From assembly GCF_023534745.1 (NCBI RefSeq), contig NZ_JAMHJQ010000013.1:124001-188000 (forward strand): a stretch of 64,000 nt of DNA. The letters are read 5' to 3'. The notes under the pieces were generated by a model, which saw only the letters and a list, made by a program, of their open reading frames with translations, had not been told where the DNA came from and did not search any database. Origin of the DNA: Streptomyces sp. 35G-GA-8 (GTDB lineage Bacteria; Actinomycetota; Actinomycetes; Streptomycetales; Streptomycetaceae). The translations under genes and the position numbers were made by a program. Shown here piece after piece: positions 42,140-52,496 of the stretch (the first letter of the stretch is position 1; each line of letters begins with the position of its first letter).

Positions 42140-43117
42140 GTGACCGGGATCAAGACGACCGGCGAGAAGAAGTTGATGCTCTTCTCCGGCCGCGCCCACC
42201 CCGAGCTGGCCGAGGAGGTCGCGCAACAGCTGGGTGTCGGGATTGTGCCGACCAAGGCATTCGATTTCGCCAACGGTGAGATCTATGTGCGCTATCAGGA
42301 GTCGGCCCGTGGCGCGGACTGCTTCCTGATCCAGAGCCACACCGCTCCGATCAATAAGTGGATCATGGAGCAGCTGATCATGATCGATGCGCTGAAGCGG
42401 GCCTCGGCCCGGAGCATCACCGTGATCGTGCCGTTCTACGGCTATGCCAGGCAGGACAAGAAGCACCGTGGCCGGGAGCCGATTTCGGCCCGGCTGGTCG
42501 CTGATCTGATGAAGACCGCGGGGGCCGACCGGATCCTGACGGTCGATCTGCACACGGACCAGATCCAGGGCTTCTTCGACGGTCCGGTGGACCATCTCTT
42601 CGCGCTGCCGGTGCTGGCGGACTATGTGGCCGGGAAGGTGGACCGGTCGAAGCTGACGGTCGTCTCGCCGGACGCGGGCCGGGTGCGGGTCGCGGACCGC
42701 TGGTGCGACCGGCTGGGGGCGCCGCTGGCGATCGTGCACAAGCGGCGGGACAAGGATGTCGCCAATCAGGTGACCGTCCACGAGGTCGTCGGCAATGTGA
42801 ACGGCCGGGTCTGTGTTCTGGTGGACGACATGATCGACACCGGTGGCACGATCTGCGCGGCGGCTGACGCGCTCTTCGCGCACGGCGCCGAGGACGTGAT
42901 AGTGACGGCCACGCACGGCGTGCTGTCGGGTCCGGCCGCCGACCGGCTGAAGAACTCGAAGGTCAGTGAGTTCGTCTTCACGAATTCGCTGCCCGACCCG
43001 GGCAATCTCGATCTCGACAAGATCACGGTTCTGTCGATCGCGCCGACGATCGCCCGTGCGGTGCGTGAGGTGTTCGAGGACGGTTCGGTGACCAGCCTCT
43101 TCGAGGAGCAGGCCTAG
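42140..43117 (+). CDS. prs: Ribose-phosphate pyrophosphokinase (PRPP synthetase)
   Basis: This 325-residue cytoplasmic enzyme makes PRPP from ribose-5-phosphate and ATP for nucleotide, His and Trp synthesis. Key motifs are present: the catalytic loop PFYGYARQDKKHRGREP, the ADP/divalent-ion site DLHTDQIQGFF, VSPDAGRVRVADRW, and the PRPP-binding loop VLVDDMIDTGGT. The GTG at 42140 follows GAGGAG. It is 109 bases downstream of glmU. A 17-base tandem duplication covers its stop codon. Confidence 0.98.
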   Translation: MTGIKTTGEKKLMLFSGRAHPELAEEVAQQLGVGIVPTKAFDFANGEIYVRYQESARGADCFLIQSHTAPINKWIMEQLIMIDALKRASARSITVIVPFYGYARQDKKHRGREPISARLVADLMKTAGADRILTVDLHTDQIQGFFDGPVDHLFALPVLADYVAGKVDRSKLTVVSPDAGRVRVADRWCDRLGAPLAIVHKRRDKDVANQVTVHEVVGNVNGRVCVLVDDMIDTGGTICAAADALFAHGAEDVIVTATHGVLSGPAADRLKNSKVSEFVFTNSLPDPGNLDLDKITVLSIAPTIARAVREVFEDGSVTSLFEEQA

Positions 43118-43136
43118 GCGAGGAGCAGGCCTAGGC
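43103..43136. repeat. 17-base tandem duplication across the prs stop codon
   Basis: GAGGAGCAGGCCTAGGC is present twice in direct succession (43103-43119 and 43120-43136). The first copy carries the last codons and TAG stop of prs; the second would encode the same ending in a shifted register. Confidence 0.93.
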
Positions 43137-43213
43137 ACGGAAGGGTTCCGGAAGATCGATTTCTGAGGCGGCCTCCCCGCCGGGTAGACTCACCGAGTTG
43201 CTCGGCGAGGGAG

Positions 43214-43231
43214 GCCGCACTCATGTGCGGC
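43214..43231 (+). promoter_or_regulatory. Small hairpin in the rplY leader
   Basis: GCCGCAC-TCAT-GTGCGGC forms a seven-base stem with a four-base loop, about 85 bases before the ribosomal protein L25 gene. It could be a leader structure or a weak prs terminator. Confidence 0.35.
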
Positions 43232-43315
43232 GGTCCGTTATCGACGCGCTCTTCGTAGCAGGCCTGTCGTGGCCGGGTGACGGCCGATTTCCTGTCATCT
43301 ACGAGGAGTGCCGCC

Positions 43316-43906
43316 ATGGCTGAAGTGAAGATCAGCGCCGAGGTCCGTTCCGAGTTCGGCAAGGGCGCCGCCCGCCGTACCCGTCGTGCCAGCAAGGTCC
43401 CCGCCGTCATCTACGGCCACGGTGCCGACCCCGTCCACGTGACCCTGCCGGGCCACGACCTGATGATGGCGCTGAAGACGGCGAACGCGCTGATCTCGCT
43501 GGACATCGAGGGCCGCAAGGAACTGGTCATCCCGAAGGCCGTCCAGCGCAACGCGCTCAAGGGTGACATCGAGCATGTCGACCTGCTCGCGGTGAAGCGC
43601 GGCGAGAAGGTCACCGTCGAGGTCGCGGTGCACACCGAGGGCGACCTGGCCCCGGGCGCCAACCTGCTGGAGAACGTGCTCAACACCCTGACCGTCGAGG
43701 CCGAGGCCACCCACATCCCGGAGTCCGTCACGGTCTCCGTCGCGGGTCTGGACGCCGGAGACTCCATCCTCGCCAAGAACGTCCCGCTGCCGTCCGGCAC
43801 CACGCTGGTCACGGACGAGGACGCGGTCGTCATCCAGGTCCTGGCCGCGCAGGCCGAGGAGCCCGCCGCCGAGGAGGCCGAGGCGGCCGAGGGCGCCGAG
43901 GGCTGA
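43316..43906 (+). CDS. rplY: 50S ribosomal protein L25 (Ctc form)
   Basis: This 196-residue protein of the long L25/Ctc type (general-stress L25) binds 5S rRNA. The N-terminal 90 residues are the L25 domain ([27 protein letters not shown]), followed by the TL5-type beta domain ([23 protein letters not shown]) and an acidic Glu/Ala tail ([16 protein letters not shown]). GAGGAG lies upstream of the ATG at 43316. A strong terminator follows, so it can be expressed apart from pth. Confidence 0.96.
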   Translation: MAEVKISAEVRSEFGKGAARRTRRASKVPAVIYGHGADPVHVTLPGHDLMMALKTANALISLDIEGRKELVIPKAVQRNALKGDIEHVDLLAVKRGEKVTVEVAVHTEGDLAPGANLLENVLNTLTVEAEATHIPESVTVSVAGLDAGDSILAKNVPLPSGTTLVTDEDAVVIQVLAAQAEEPAAEEAEAAEGAEG

Positions 43907-43923
43907 TCCGTACGCTGTGCCCC

Positions 43924-43955
43924 ACGGGGTGGCGGGCCTCGGCCCGCCACCCCGT
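43924..43955 (+). terminator. Hairpin terminator after rplY
   Basis: ACGGGGTGGCGGGCC (43924-43938) and GGCCCGCCACCCCGT (43941-43955) form a perfect 15-base stem with a minimal loop, 18 bases after the rplY stop codon. No T-run. Confidence 0.8.
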
Positions 43956-44004
43956 TCGCCTGTCCGTACCCCGATTCATCCGATCCAGAGGAGACGCAGC
44001 GCGG

Positions 44005-44601
44005 ATGACCACGGATGCCAACGCCCCCTGGCTGATCGTCGGGCTGGGTAATCCCGGGCCCGGTTACGCGGCCAATCGGCACAATGTCGGGTTCATGGTG
44101 GCCGATCTGCTGGCGGAGCGTATCGGCGGCTCCTTCAAGCGGGCGCAGAAGGCGCAGGCCCAGGTGATCGAGGGCCGGATCGGGCCGCCGGGTCCCGGCA
44201 ACCGCCGGGTCGTGCTGGCCAAGCCGGCCTCGTACATGAACCTGTCCGGTGGTCCGGTCACCGGGCTGCGTGATTTCTACAAGGTGCCGACGGCGAACAT
44301 CGTCGCGGTCCATGACGAGCTGGACATCGACTACGGCGTGCTGCGGCTGAAGCTGGGCGGCGGGGACAACGGCCACAACGGTCTGAAGTCGATGACGAAG
44401 GCGATGGGCCCCGATTACCACCGGGTACGGTTCGGGATCGGCCGGCCGCCGGGCCGGATGCAGGTCGCGGACTTCGTCCTGAAGGATTTCTCGTCGGTGG
44501 AGCGCAAGGAGCTGGGGTACTTCGTGGACCGTGCGGCGGACGCGGTGGAGGCGCTGGTGATCGAGGGGCTTGAGCGCGCGCAGAGTACGTACAACTCCTG
44601 A
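44005..44601 (+). CDS. pth: Peptidyl-tRNA hydrolase
   Basis: This 198-residue cytoplasmic enzyme releases tRNA from peptidyl-tRNA that drops off the ribosome. Family motifs are visible: [18 protein letters not shown] with the catalytic His, [38 protein letters not shown] and the C-terminal helix. An ATG at 44005 follows AGGAGA. A short inverted repeat CAACTCCT-GAC-AGGAGTTG (44592-44610) covers the stop codon and supplies the AGGAG before the next gene. Confidence 0.97.
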   Translation: MTTDANAPWLIVGLGNPGPGYAANRHNVGFMVADLLAERIGGSFKRAQKAQAQVIEGRIGPPGPGNRRVVLAKPASYMNLSGGPVTGLRDFYKVPTANIVAVHDELDIDYGVLRLKLGGGDNGHNGLKSMTKAMGPDYHRVRFGIGRPPGRMQVADFVLKDFSSVERKELGYFVDRAADAVEALVIEGLERAQSTYNS

Positions 44602-44645
44602 CAGGAGTTGACCGGGCGCATGCCTATGGCCAAAGATCCCGCCCT

Positions 44646-45143
44646 ATGGGACGGACGACAGCGCGGACGCGGCGGAAGCGGAACTCCTCCGGCCGCGTGC
44701 TCTCCTTCGGCCGACGGGCGGCGATGGGCTGCGTGGCCGCGCTGCTGCTCGTCGCGGCGGTCTGGACCTCCTGGGACACCGCGCACCATGTGGTGCTCGG
44801 CAAGGGCCGTGAGCACGGCACGCTCACGGTGGCCGGCTGCGCGGACGGGACCTGCACCGGGCCGTACGATCCCGACGGCCCTGACGGTCCCCGCGCGGGG
44901 ATGACCATCGGGCAGTCGGTCGCCGCCAAGAAGGGTGAGCGGTTCCCGGTGGTGGTGAAGCCGGGCACCGATGAGCTGGTCCGTACCGACGCGGCGGGGC
45001 AGCTGTACGCGTGGGTGCCGCTGGGCGGGGCGCTGCTGCTGGCCTCGCTCGTCATCGGTGGCGGTCTGCGGATGACCCGGACGGCCTGGGGGACGGCGCT
45101 GGCGGGCGCCGCGCTGCTGCTGGCCACGTTCTTCGCGCTCTGA
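44646..45143 (+). CDS. Integral membrane protein of unknown function
   Basis: This 165-residue protein has a basic N-terminus, one hydrophobic helix (GCVAALLLVAAVWTSW, about 27-43), a soluble part of about 75 residues containing two Cys (GCADGTCTG) and two C-terminal helices. The Cys pair probably faces outside, perhaps as a disulfide. Homologues I recall lie behind pth in Streptomyces, function unknown. The ATG at 44646 lacks a good Shine-Dalgarno; another ATG at 44620 has AGGAG at a fair distance but reads a different frame with poor protein sense. Confidence 0.7.
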   Translation: MGRTTARTRRKRNSSGRVLSFGRRAAMGCVAALLLVAAVWTSWDTAHHVVLGKGREHGTLTVAGCADGTCTGPYDPDGPDGPRAGMTIGQSVAAKKGERFPVVVKPGTDELVRTDAAGQLYAWVPLGGALLLASLVIGGGLRMTRTAWGTALAGAALLLATFFAL

Positions 45144-45198
45144 AGCGCCCTGAAACGCACTGACGCTGACGCGCCCTGAAACGCTCCGACGCCGGTAC

Positions 45199-45240
45199 GA
45201 CACCGCCCCCGGCCCGGAAACCCGGGCCGGGGGCGGTGTC
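45199..45240. terminator. Very strong bidirectional terminator before the ppc end
   Basis: A perfect 19-base stem (45199-45217 with 45222-45240; arm begins GACACCGCCCCC) with loop AAAC lies between the membrane-protein gene (plus) and ppc (minus). It can serve both directions. Confidence 0.9.
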
Positions 45241-45266
45241 GTGGTGCCGCTCCGTACGAACCGCGA

Positions 45267-47996
<2,730 letters not shown>

Positions 47997-48135
47997 AGGT
48001 GCGGCTCCTTGCAGTGTTGAAGCACGTCTGGAGGGTTCTGGAGGCGTCAGACCTTCCGGGGGAAGGTCTCGCGGACCGCGCTGTCCGACGACAACAAGGA
48101 TAGGTGTCCTTCGCTTGGTGTTATCCACAGGCCTC

Positions 48136-48165
48136 TTGCCGCGCCGTATGGCGCTGCCATACTTA
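48136..48165 (+). promoter_or_regulatory. Desaturase promoter with internal 17-base operator
   Basis: A -35 like TTGCCG (48136-48141) and a -10 like TACTTA (48160-48165) are 18 bases apart. Between them and touching the -10 lies the perfect inverted repeat GTATGGC-GCT-GCCATAC (48146-48162). A repressor bound there would block RNA polymerase. The TetR gene in the downstream operon is the natural candidate. Promoter boxes are read by eye. Confidence 0.55.
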
Positions 48166-48248
48166 CGATGCCGTAGGTTACGCACCCGTATCCAACCTTC
48201 TGCCCTATTCGTACTTCTGGCCTATTACTCACCCCAGGGGACCCCCTC

Positions 48249-49247
48249 ATGCCCACACCCCCCGACCTGATCGACGATCCCTCCACTCCCCCCACCCCTT
48301 CGGGCGCCGACGGCACCCCCCTTCCTTCCGCCACGCTCGGCGGGGACAGCAAGGGGTCCATCGAGCAGATCGCCCTGCTGCTCTTCATCGTCGTGCCCTT
48401 CGCGGCCCTGCTCGCGGCGGTGCCGCTGGCGTGGGCCTGGGGTGGCGTGAGCTGGCTCGATCTGGGTCTGATGGTGGCGATGTACTACATCGGCTGCCAT
48501 GGCGTCACCATCGGTTTCCACCGCTACTTCACCCATGGCTCCTTCAAGGCGAAGCGCCCGCTGCGGATCCTGCTCGCCGTGGCGGGTTCGCTCGCCGTGG
48601 AGGGCCCGCTGGTCCGCTGGGTGGCGGACCACCGCAAGCACCACAAGTACTCGGACGCGGAGGGCGACCCGCACTCCCCGTGGCGGTTCGGCGAGACGCT
48701 TCCCGCGCTGATGAAGGGCTTGTGGTGGGCCCACATCGGCTGGCTCTTCGACGAGGAGCAGACGCCGCAGCACAAATACGCGCCCGACCTGATCAAGGAC
48801 CCGGCGATCCGCGCGGTCTCGCGCCAGTTCGCGCTGTGGACGGTCGTCTCGCTGGCGATCCCGCCGCTGGTGGGCGGGCTCGTGACGATGTCCTGGTGGG
48901 GCGCGTTCACGGCGTTCTTCTGGGGCTCGCTGGTACGGGTGGCGCTGCTGCACCATGTCACGTGGTCGATCAACTCCATCTGTCACGCGGTCGGCAAGCG
49001 ACCCTTCAAGTCCCGGGACCGCTCGGGCAATGTGTGGTGGCTCGCGGTGCTGTCCTGCGGTGAGTCCTGGCACAACCTGCACCACGCGGACCCGACCAGC
49101 GCGCGGCACGGCGTGCTCAGGGGCCAGCTCGACTCCAGCGCCCGGATCATCCGCTGGTTCGAGCTGCTGGGGTGGGCGTCCGACGTCCGCTGGCCGAGCG
49201 CTGCCCGGCTGGACACCCGCCGCAAGAGCGCACCTGCCAAGGCATGA
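48249..49247 (+). CDS. Acyl-CoA/fatty-acid desaturase
   Basis: This 332-residue membrane enzyme is a stearoyl-CoA-type delta-9 desaturase. It has four hydrophobic helices and the three histidine boxes that hold the di-iron centre: HRYFTH (about residue 95), DHRKHH (about 132) and HNLHH (about 276), plus the supporting GCHGVTIGFH. It introduces double bases-free cis double bonds into acyl chains to tune membrane fluidity. The ATG at 48249 follows AGGGGA. It overlaps the TetR gene by four bases (ATGA), so the regulator is co-translated and likely represses the operon. Confidence 0.93.
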   Translation: MPTPPDLIDDPSTPPTPSGADGTPLPSATLGGDSKGSIEQIALLLFIVVPFAALLAAVPLAWAWGGVSWLDLGLMVAMYYIGCHGVTIGFHRYFTHGSFKAKRPLRILLAVAGSLAVEGPLVRWVADHRKHHKYSDAEGDPHSPWRFGETLPALMKGLWWAHIGWLFDEEQTPQHKYAPDLIKDPAIRAVSRQFALWTVVSLAIPPLVGGLVTMSWWGAFTAFFWGSLVRVALLHHVTWSINSICHAVGKRPFKSRDRSGNVWWLAVLSCGESWHNLHHADPTSARHGVLRGQLDSSARIIRWFELLGWASDVRWPSAARLDTRRKSAPAKA

Positions 49248-49942
49248 TGGGCACCGTGGCGATCGACGGCAGTACGAGCGGCAAGGGCAGCACCGACAAG
49301 GGCCGGACCACGGGAGGCCGGCGGACCCGCAGGGTCCGGATGACGGGTGCGGAACGGCGCGAGCAACTGCTGGACATCGGCCGCACCGTCTTCGCCGAGA
49401 AGGGCTTCGAGGCCACGTCGGTCGAGGAGATCGCGGCGAAGGCCGGGGTCTCCAAGCCCGTCGTGTACGAGCACTTCGGCGGCAAGGAGGGCCTGTACGC
49501 GGTGGTGGTGGACCGCGAGATGCGCCAGCTGCTGGACATGGTCACCAGCGCCCTGACCGCCGGCCACCCCCGTGAGCTGCTGGAACAGGCCGCGTTCGCG
49601 CTCCTGGACTACATCGAGACGTATACGGACGGCTTCCGCATCCTGGTCCGCGACTCCCCGGTCGCGCAGTCCACGGGCACGTTCGCCTCGCTGATCAGCG
49701 ATATCGCCACCCAGGTCGAGGACATCCTCGGCATGGAGTTCAAGGCCCGCGGCTTCGACCCGAAGCTGGCACCGCTGTACGCCCAGGCGCTGGTGGGCAT
49801 GGTGGCGCTGACCGGCCAGTGGTGGGTGGACGCGCGCCGCCCGAAGAAGTCCGAGGTGGCCGCGCATCTGGTGAACCTGGCCTGGCACGGCCTGGAGAAC
49901 CTGGAACCGAGGCCGCGGCTGATAGGCCACCGGAAGATCTGA
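49244..49942 (+). CDS. TetR-family regulator, co-transcribed with the desaturase
   Basis: This 232-residue regulator starts at the ATG at 49244, overlapping the desaturase stop codon. A basic, disordered N-terminus (residues 1-33) precedes the TetR helix-turn-helix (TSVEEIAAKAGVSKPVVYEHFGGKEGLYAVVV, given here as its motif at about 56-87). The C-terminal domain (90-225) would bind a ligand, plausibly an acyl-CoA. Regulators of desaturase genes of this type sense saturated or unsaturated acyl chains. The 17-base inverted repeat in the desaturase promoter is its probable operator. Confidence 0.9.
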   Translation: MMGTVAIDGSTSGKGSTDKGRTTGGRRTRRVRMTGAERREQLLDIGRTVFAEKGFEATSVEEIAAKAGVSKPVVYEHFGGKEGLYAVVVDREMRQLLDMVTSALTAGHPRELLEQAAFALLDYIETYTDGFRILVRDSPVAQSTGTFASLISDIATQVEDILGMEFKARGFDPKLAPLYAQALVGMVALTGQWWVDARRPKKSEVAAHLVNLAWHGLENLEPRPRLIGHRKI

Positions 49943-49977
49943 GGGGTCAGCCTTGGGGGGCATGGTCACTCATTGTG

Positions 49978-50646
49978 ATGACGATTGTCGTATTCCACCG
50001 CTACGGTGGAGAAACAGGGCCGAGCATTCCGTCCATGGACGACCTCTTGACCAGCGATTGGGCCGAACCCGCACCCCAATGGCCTCGGCCGCCCGACGGC
50101 GGCTACACGGTGGAAGATCTGTTCACTCTGCCGGCTCTCCCGCGTCATACCGAGATGATCGACGGAAGCCTCGTCTTCGCGAGCCGACAGAATCTCTTTC
50201 ACGGCCGAGTGATCGACCTGCTGAGCACCGGCCTGCGCTGTACCGTCCCACCCGATCTGAAGATCAGTCGCCAGATGACAGTGATTCTGGACCGCTACAA
50301 CGGCTTGGAACCGGATGTCTCCGTCATCCGAGCCGACGCGTGCACGGGCCTTGAGCAGGACAGATACGAGGCGGCCGATGTCCTGCTCGCCGTTGAAGTG
50401 GCCTCTCCTGCCTCCCGTGCGCGGGACCACGACAGCAAACCCCGCAAATACGCCGCGTCCGGCATCCCGAACTTCTGGCTGGTCGAGATGGCCGGCGCCG
50501 ACAAGCACCCGGTGGTGCGTGTCTACGAACTGGACCCGCTGTCCAAGTCGTACCAGCTGACGGGCATCCATCACGACCGGCTCAAGACCGGCGTCCCGTT
50601 CACCATCGACATGGACATCACCCTGGAGGCACTGGACCAGCTCTGA
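49978..50646 (+). CDS. Uma2-family (DUF820) putative endonuclease
   Basis: This 222-residue protein belongs to the Uma2 family, with a PD-(D/E)xK nuclease-like fold. The catalytic-site pattern is visible: EPDVSVI with Asp, LLAVEVASPASRARD with Glu, and KPRKYAASGIPNFWLVE with Lys. Streptomyces carry dozens of copies; their biological role is unclear. The ATG at 49978 is used, but an in-frame ATG at 50035 (MDDLLTSDW) is possible, and neither has a good Shine-Dalgarno. Its stop codon is one base from the stop of the convergent VOC gene. Confidence 0.82.
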   Translation: MTIVVFHRYGGETGPSIPSMDDLLTSDWAEPAPQWPRPPDGGYTVEDLFTLPALPRHTEMIDGSLVFASRQNLFHGRVIDLLSTGLRCTVPPDLKISRQMTVILDRYNGLEPDVSVIRADACTGLEQDRYEAADVLLAVEVASPASRARDHDSKPRKYAASGIPNFWLVEMAGADKHPVVRVYELDPLSKSYQLTGIHHDRLKTGVPFTIDMDITLEALDQL

Positions 50647-50647
50647 G

Positions 50648-51010
50648 TCAGCCGAGGGGCTCCAGGAATTCGAGGCGGTTGCCGACCGGGTCCTCGGAGT
50701 AGAAGCGCCGGTGGCCCGGGAGGTGGTCGTCCCAGGTCACCCGCGCTCCCGCCGCCCCGACGCGGTGGGCGTACGCCTCGATGCCGGTGACCCGCAGGCC
50801 CGGATGGGCCTTCTTCGGGGGCCGGAAGTCCCTCTCGATGCCGAGATGGAGCTGCACCGCCCCGGACTGGAACCAGCAGCCGCCGCGCGCGGCCAGCGCG
50901 GGCGGCTTGGGGATCTCGGTCATCCCGAGGACATCCACGTAGTAGCCGCGCAGCGCGTCCTCGGAGCCCGGCGGGGCCGCCAGCAGGACATGGTCGATGG
51001 CTGTCAGCAT
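50648..51010 (-). CDS. VOC-family (glyoxalase/dioxygenase fold) protein
   Basis: This 120-residue protein has the vicinal-oxygen-chelate fold with two beta-alpha-beta-beta-beta modules. Candidate metal ligands are the His in AIDHVLLAAP, the His in VQLHLGIE and the Glu in NRLEFLEP. RFYSEDPVGNRLEFL is the typical ending of glyoxalase/fosfomycin-resistance-like proteins. The substrate is unknown. The ATG at 51010 is six bases downstream of the trans-aconitate methyltransferase stop, so the two form an operon. Confidence 0.85.
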   Translation of the reverse strand: MLTAIDHVLLAAPPGSEDALRGYYVDVLGMTEIPKPPALAARGGCWFQSGAVQLHLGIERDFRPPKKAHPGLRVTGIEAYAHRVGAAGARVTWDDHLPGHRRFYSEDPVGNRLEFLEPLG

Positions 51011-51016
51011 CCGGTC

Positions 51017-51874
51017 TCACGCCTCCTTGTGGGCAACCGCGAAGATCCGGCGGAACGGGAAGACCGTGCCGTGCGGGCTCGGGGGGTAGGCCGTGCGGAG
51101 CAGGTCTCGGTAGTGGGCCATGAACTCCGCCGTGGCCTCCTCGTCGTCCTCCAGCGCCGTGAGGACGGGCCGCAGGGCCGTGCCCTTGACCCAGTCGAGC
51201 ACCGGGTCCTCGCCGGTGAGGAGCTGGAGGTAGGTCGTCTCCCAGACGTCCGCCGCGCAGCCCAGGTCCGTCAGGCGCGTGAGGTAGTCCGCGGGCTCCA
51301 GGACGCGGTTGGCCCGCAGGGCCGGGAGGTCGAGCCGGTCGCGCCAGCGCGGGGAGGCGCACACGTCGGCGAGCAGGGTGTGGCTGGGCGCGGTGAAGTT
51401 GCCGGGGACCTGGAAGGCGAAGGTGCCGCCGGGGACGAGCGCGTCGATCCAGCCGGCGAAGGAGTCGGGGTGGTTCGGCACCCACTGGAGGGCCGCGTTG
51501 GAGACGATCAGCCCGTACGGTTCGCCGGGCGTCCAGTGCGCGGCGTCACCGGTCCGGAATTCCAGCGCACCGCCGCCCGCGGTGGGGCCCTCGTACTCCT
51601 CGCGGGCCCGGTCCAGCATCTCGGGCGAGTTGTCGAAGCCGGTGATCCGGGCGGCCGGCCAGCGGTCGGCGAGGAGCGCGGTGACATTGCCGGGGCCGCA
51701 GCCGAGGTCGGCGATCCTGACGGTTCCGCCGTCACCGGCGGGCGGCTCGGGGATACGGGCCAGCAGATCGAGGAACGGACGGCCCCGATGGCCGGCGTGC
51801 CTGAGGTACTGCTTCGGGTCCCAGGTCGGAGCGGGCTGGGCAGAGGAAGGGGAAGGGGAAGGTGCGGAGTGCAT
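51017..51874 (-). CDS. tam: Trans-aconitate 2-methyltransferase
   Basis: This 285-residue cytoplasmic enzyme methylates trans-aconitate, a toxic by-product of citrate metabolism that inhibits aconitase. Motifs match Tam: W..KQYL near the start, IADLGCGPGNVTALLADRWP, ITGFDNSPEMLDRA, LIVSNAALQWVPNH, FAFQVPGNF and the end FPFRRIFAVAHK. The chosen start is the ATG at 51874, giving the usual N-terminus after a Ser/Pro-rich stretch. It is divergent from a MarR regulator over a palindromic site, suggesting control by it. Confidence 0.9.
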   Translation of the reverse strand: MHSAPSPSPSSAQPAPTWDPKQYLRHAGHRGRPFLDLLARIPEPPAGDGGTVRIADLGCGPGNVTALLADRWPAARITGFDNSPEMLDRAREEYEGPTAGGGALEFRTGDAAHWTPGEPYGLIVSNAALQWVPNHPDSFAGWIDALVPGGTFAFQVPGNFTAPSHTLLADVCASPRWRDRLDLPALRANRVLEPADYLTRLTDLGCAADVWETTYLQLLTGEDPVLDWVKGTALRPVLTALEDDEEATAEFMAHYRDLLRTAYPPSPHGTVFPFRRIFAVAHKEA

Positions 51875-51952
51875 GTGGAGCCCCCATCGCGGTCTCGGCG
51901 TACACCGCCGGAGCGGCCCGCGGCGGTCAGGTCCCAGCCTGCACCCGCCATA

Positions 51953-51966
51953 TCTTGACGTCAAGA
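51953..51966. promoter_or_regulatory. Perfect 14-base palindrome TCTTGACGTCAAGA, putative MarR operator
   Basis: The palindrome lies between the divergent tam and marR genes, 36 bases before the marR start. Sites of the type TTGACGTCAA are common for MarR-family regulators. Further on, TACACT (51989-51994) could be the marR -10 box; the transcript would then begin at the ATG (leaderless). Confidence 0.55.
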
Positions 51967-52001
51967 GACTTCATGTCGAGGCACCCTCTACACTGATCGT
52001 C

Positions 52002-52496
52002 ATGGAGGACGAGGTCGACCGACTGGTCGCAGCATGGCGCCGAGAGCGCCCCGACCTCGACGTGGAACCGCTGGAGGTGCTCAGCCGTGTGAGCAGGCTG
52101 GCCCGCCATCTCGACCGCGCGCGCCGTATCGCGTTCTCGGAGCACGGTCTGGAGCCGTGGGAGTTCGACGTACTCACCTCGCTGCGGCGCGCGGGCGCCC
52201 CGTATCAGCTCTCGCCCGGCCAGCTGCTGACCCAGACCCTGGTCACCTCGGGAACGATGACGAACCGTATCGACCGGCTCACCAAGAAGGGCCTGGTCGA
52301 GCGGTTGCCCGACCCCAGCGACCGGCGCGGGGTGCTGGTCAGGCTCACCACCGAGGGGCGGGACCGCGCGGATCAGGCGCTCGCCGGGCTGCTCGTCCAG
52401 GAGCGCGCGATCCTCGCCGAACTGTCCCGCGCCCAACGGGGTGAACTGGCCGGGCTGCTACGCCAGTTGACCGCCCCGTTCGACAACGTTCCCTAG
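52002..52496 (+). CDS. MarR-family transcriptional regulator
   Basis: This 164-residue regulator has the winged-helix core: EPWEFDVLTSLRRAGAPYQLSPGQLL, the recognition helix region TLVTSGTMTNRIDRLTKKGLVERL and the wing DPSDRRGVLVRLT. The layout (long N-terminal helix VSRLARHLDRARRIAFSEHGL) recalls PecS/HosA-like members. It probably represses tam and itself through the adjacent palindrome. The ATG at 52002 has no Shine-Dalgarno, consistent with a leaderless mRNA. Its 3' end overlaps the convergent response-regulator gene by 39 bases. Confidence 0.9.
   Translation: MEDEVDRLVAAWRRERPDLDVEPLEVLSRVSRLARHLDRARRIAFSEHGLEPWEFDVLTSLRRAGAPYQLSPGQLLTQTLVTSGTMTNRIDRLTKKGLVERLPDPSDRRGVLVRLTTEGRDRADQALAGLLVQERAILAELSRAQRGELAGLLRQLTAPFDNVP

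Noticed and set aside
44608-44904. Alternative frame with a better-spaced AGGAG after pth
   Set aside because: Its product is an Arg/Pro/Cys-rich sequence; the frame from 44646 encodes a coherent membrane protein.
48121-48129. TTATCCACA, a perfect DnaA box
   Set aside because: It is a single box in the ppc/desaturase intergenic region with no cluster or dnaA/dnaN context, so not an origin. It may still be chance.
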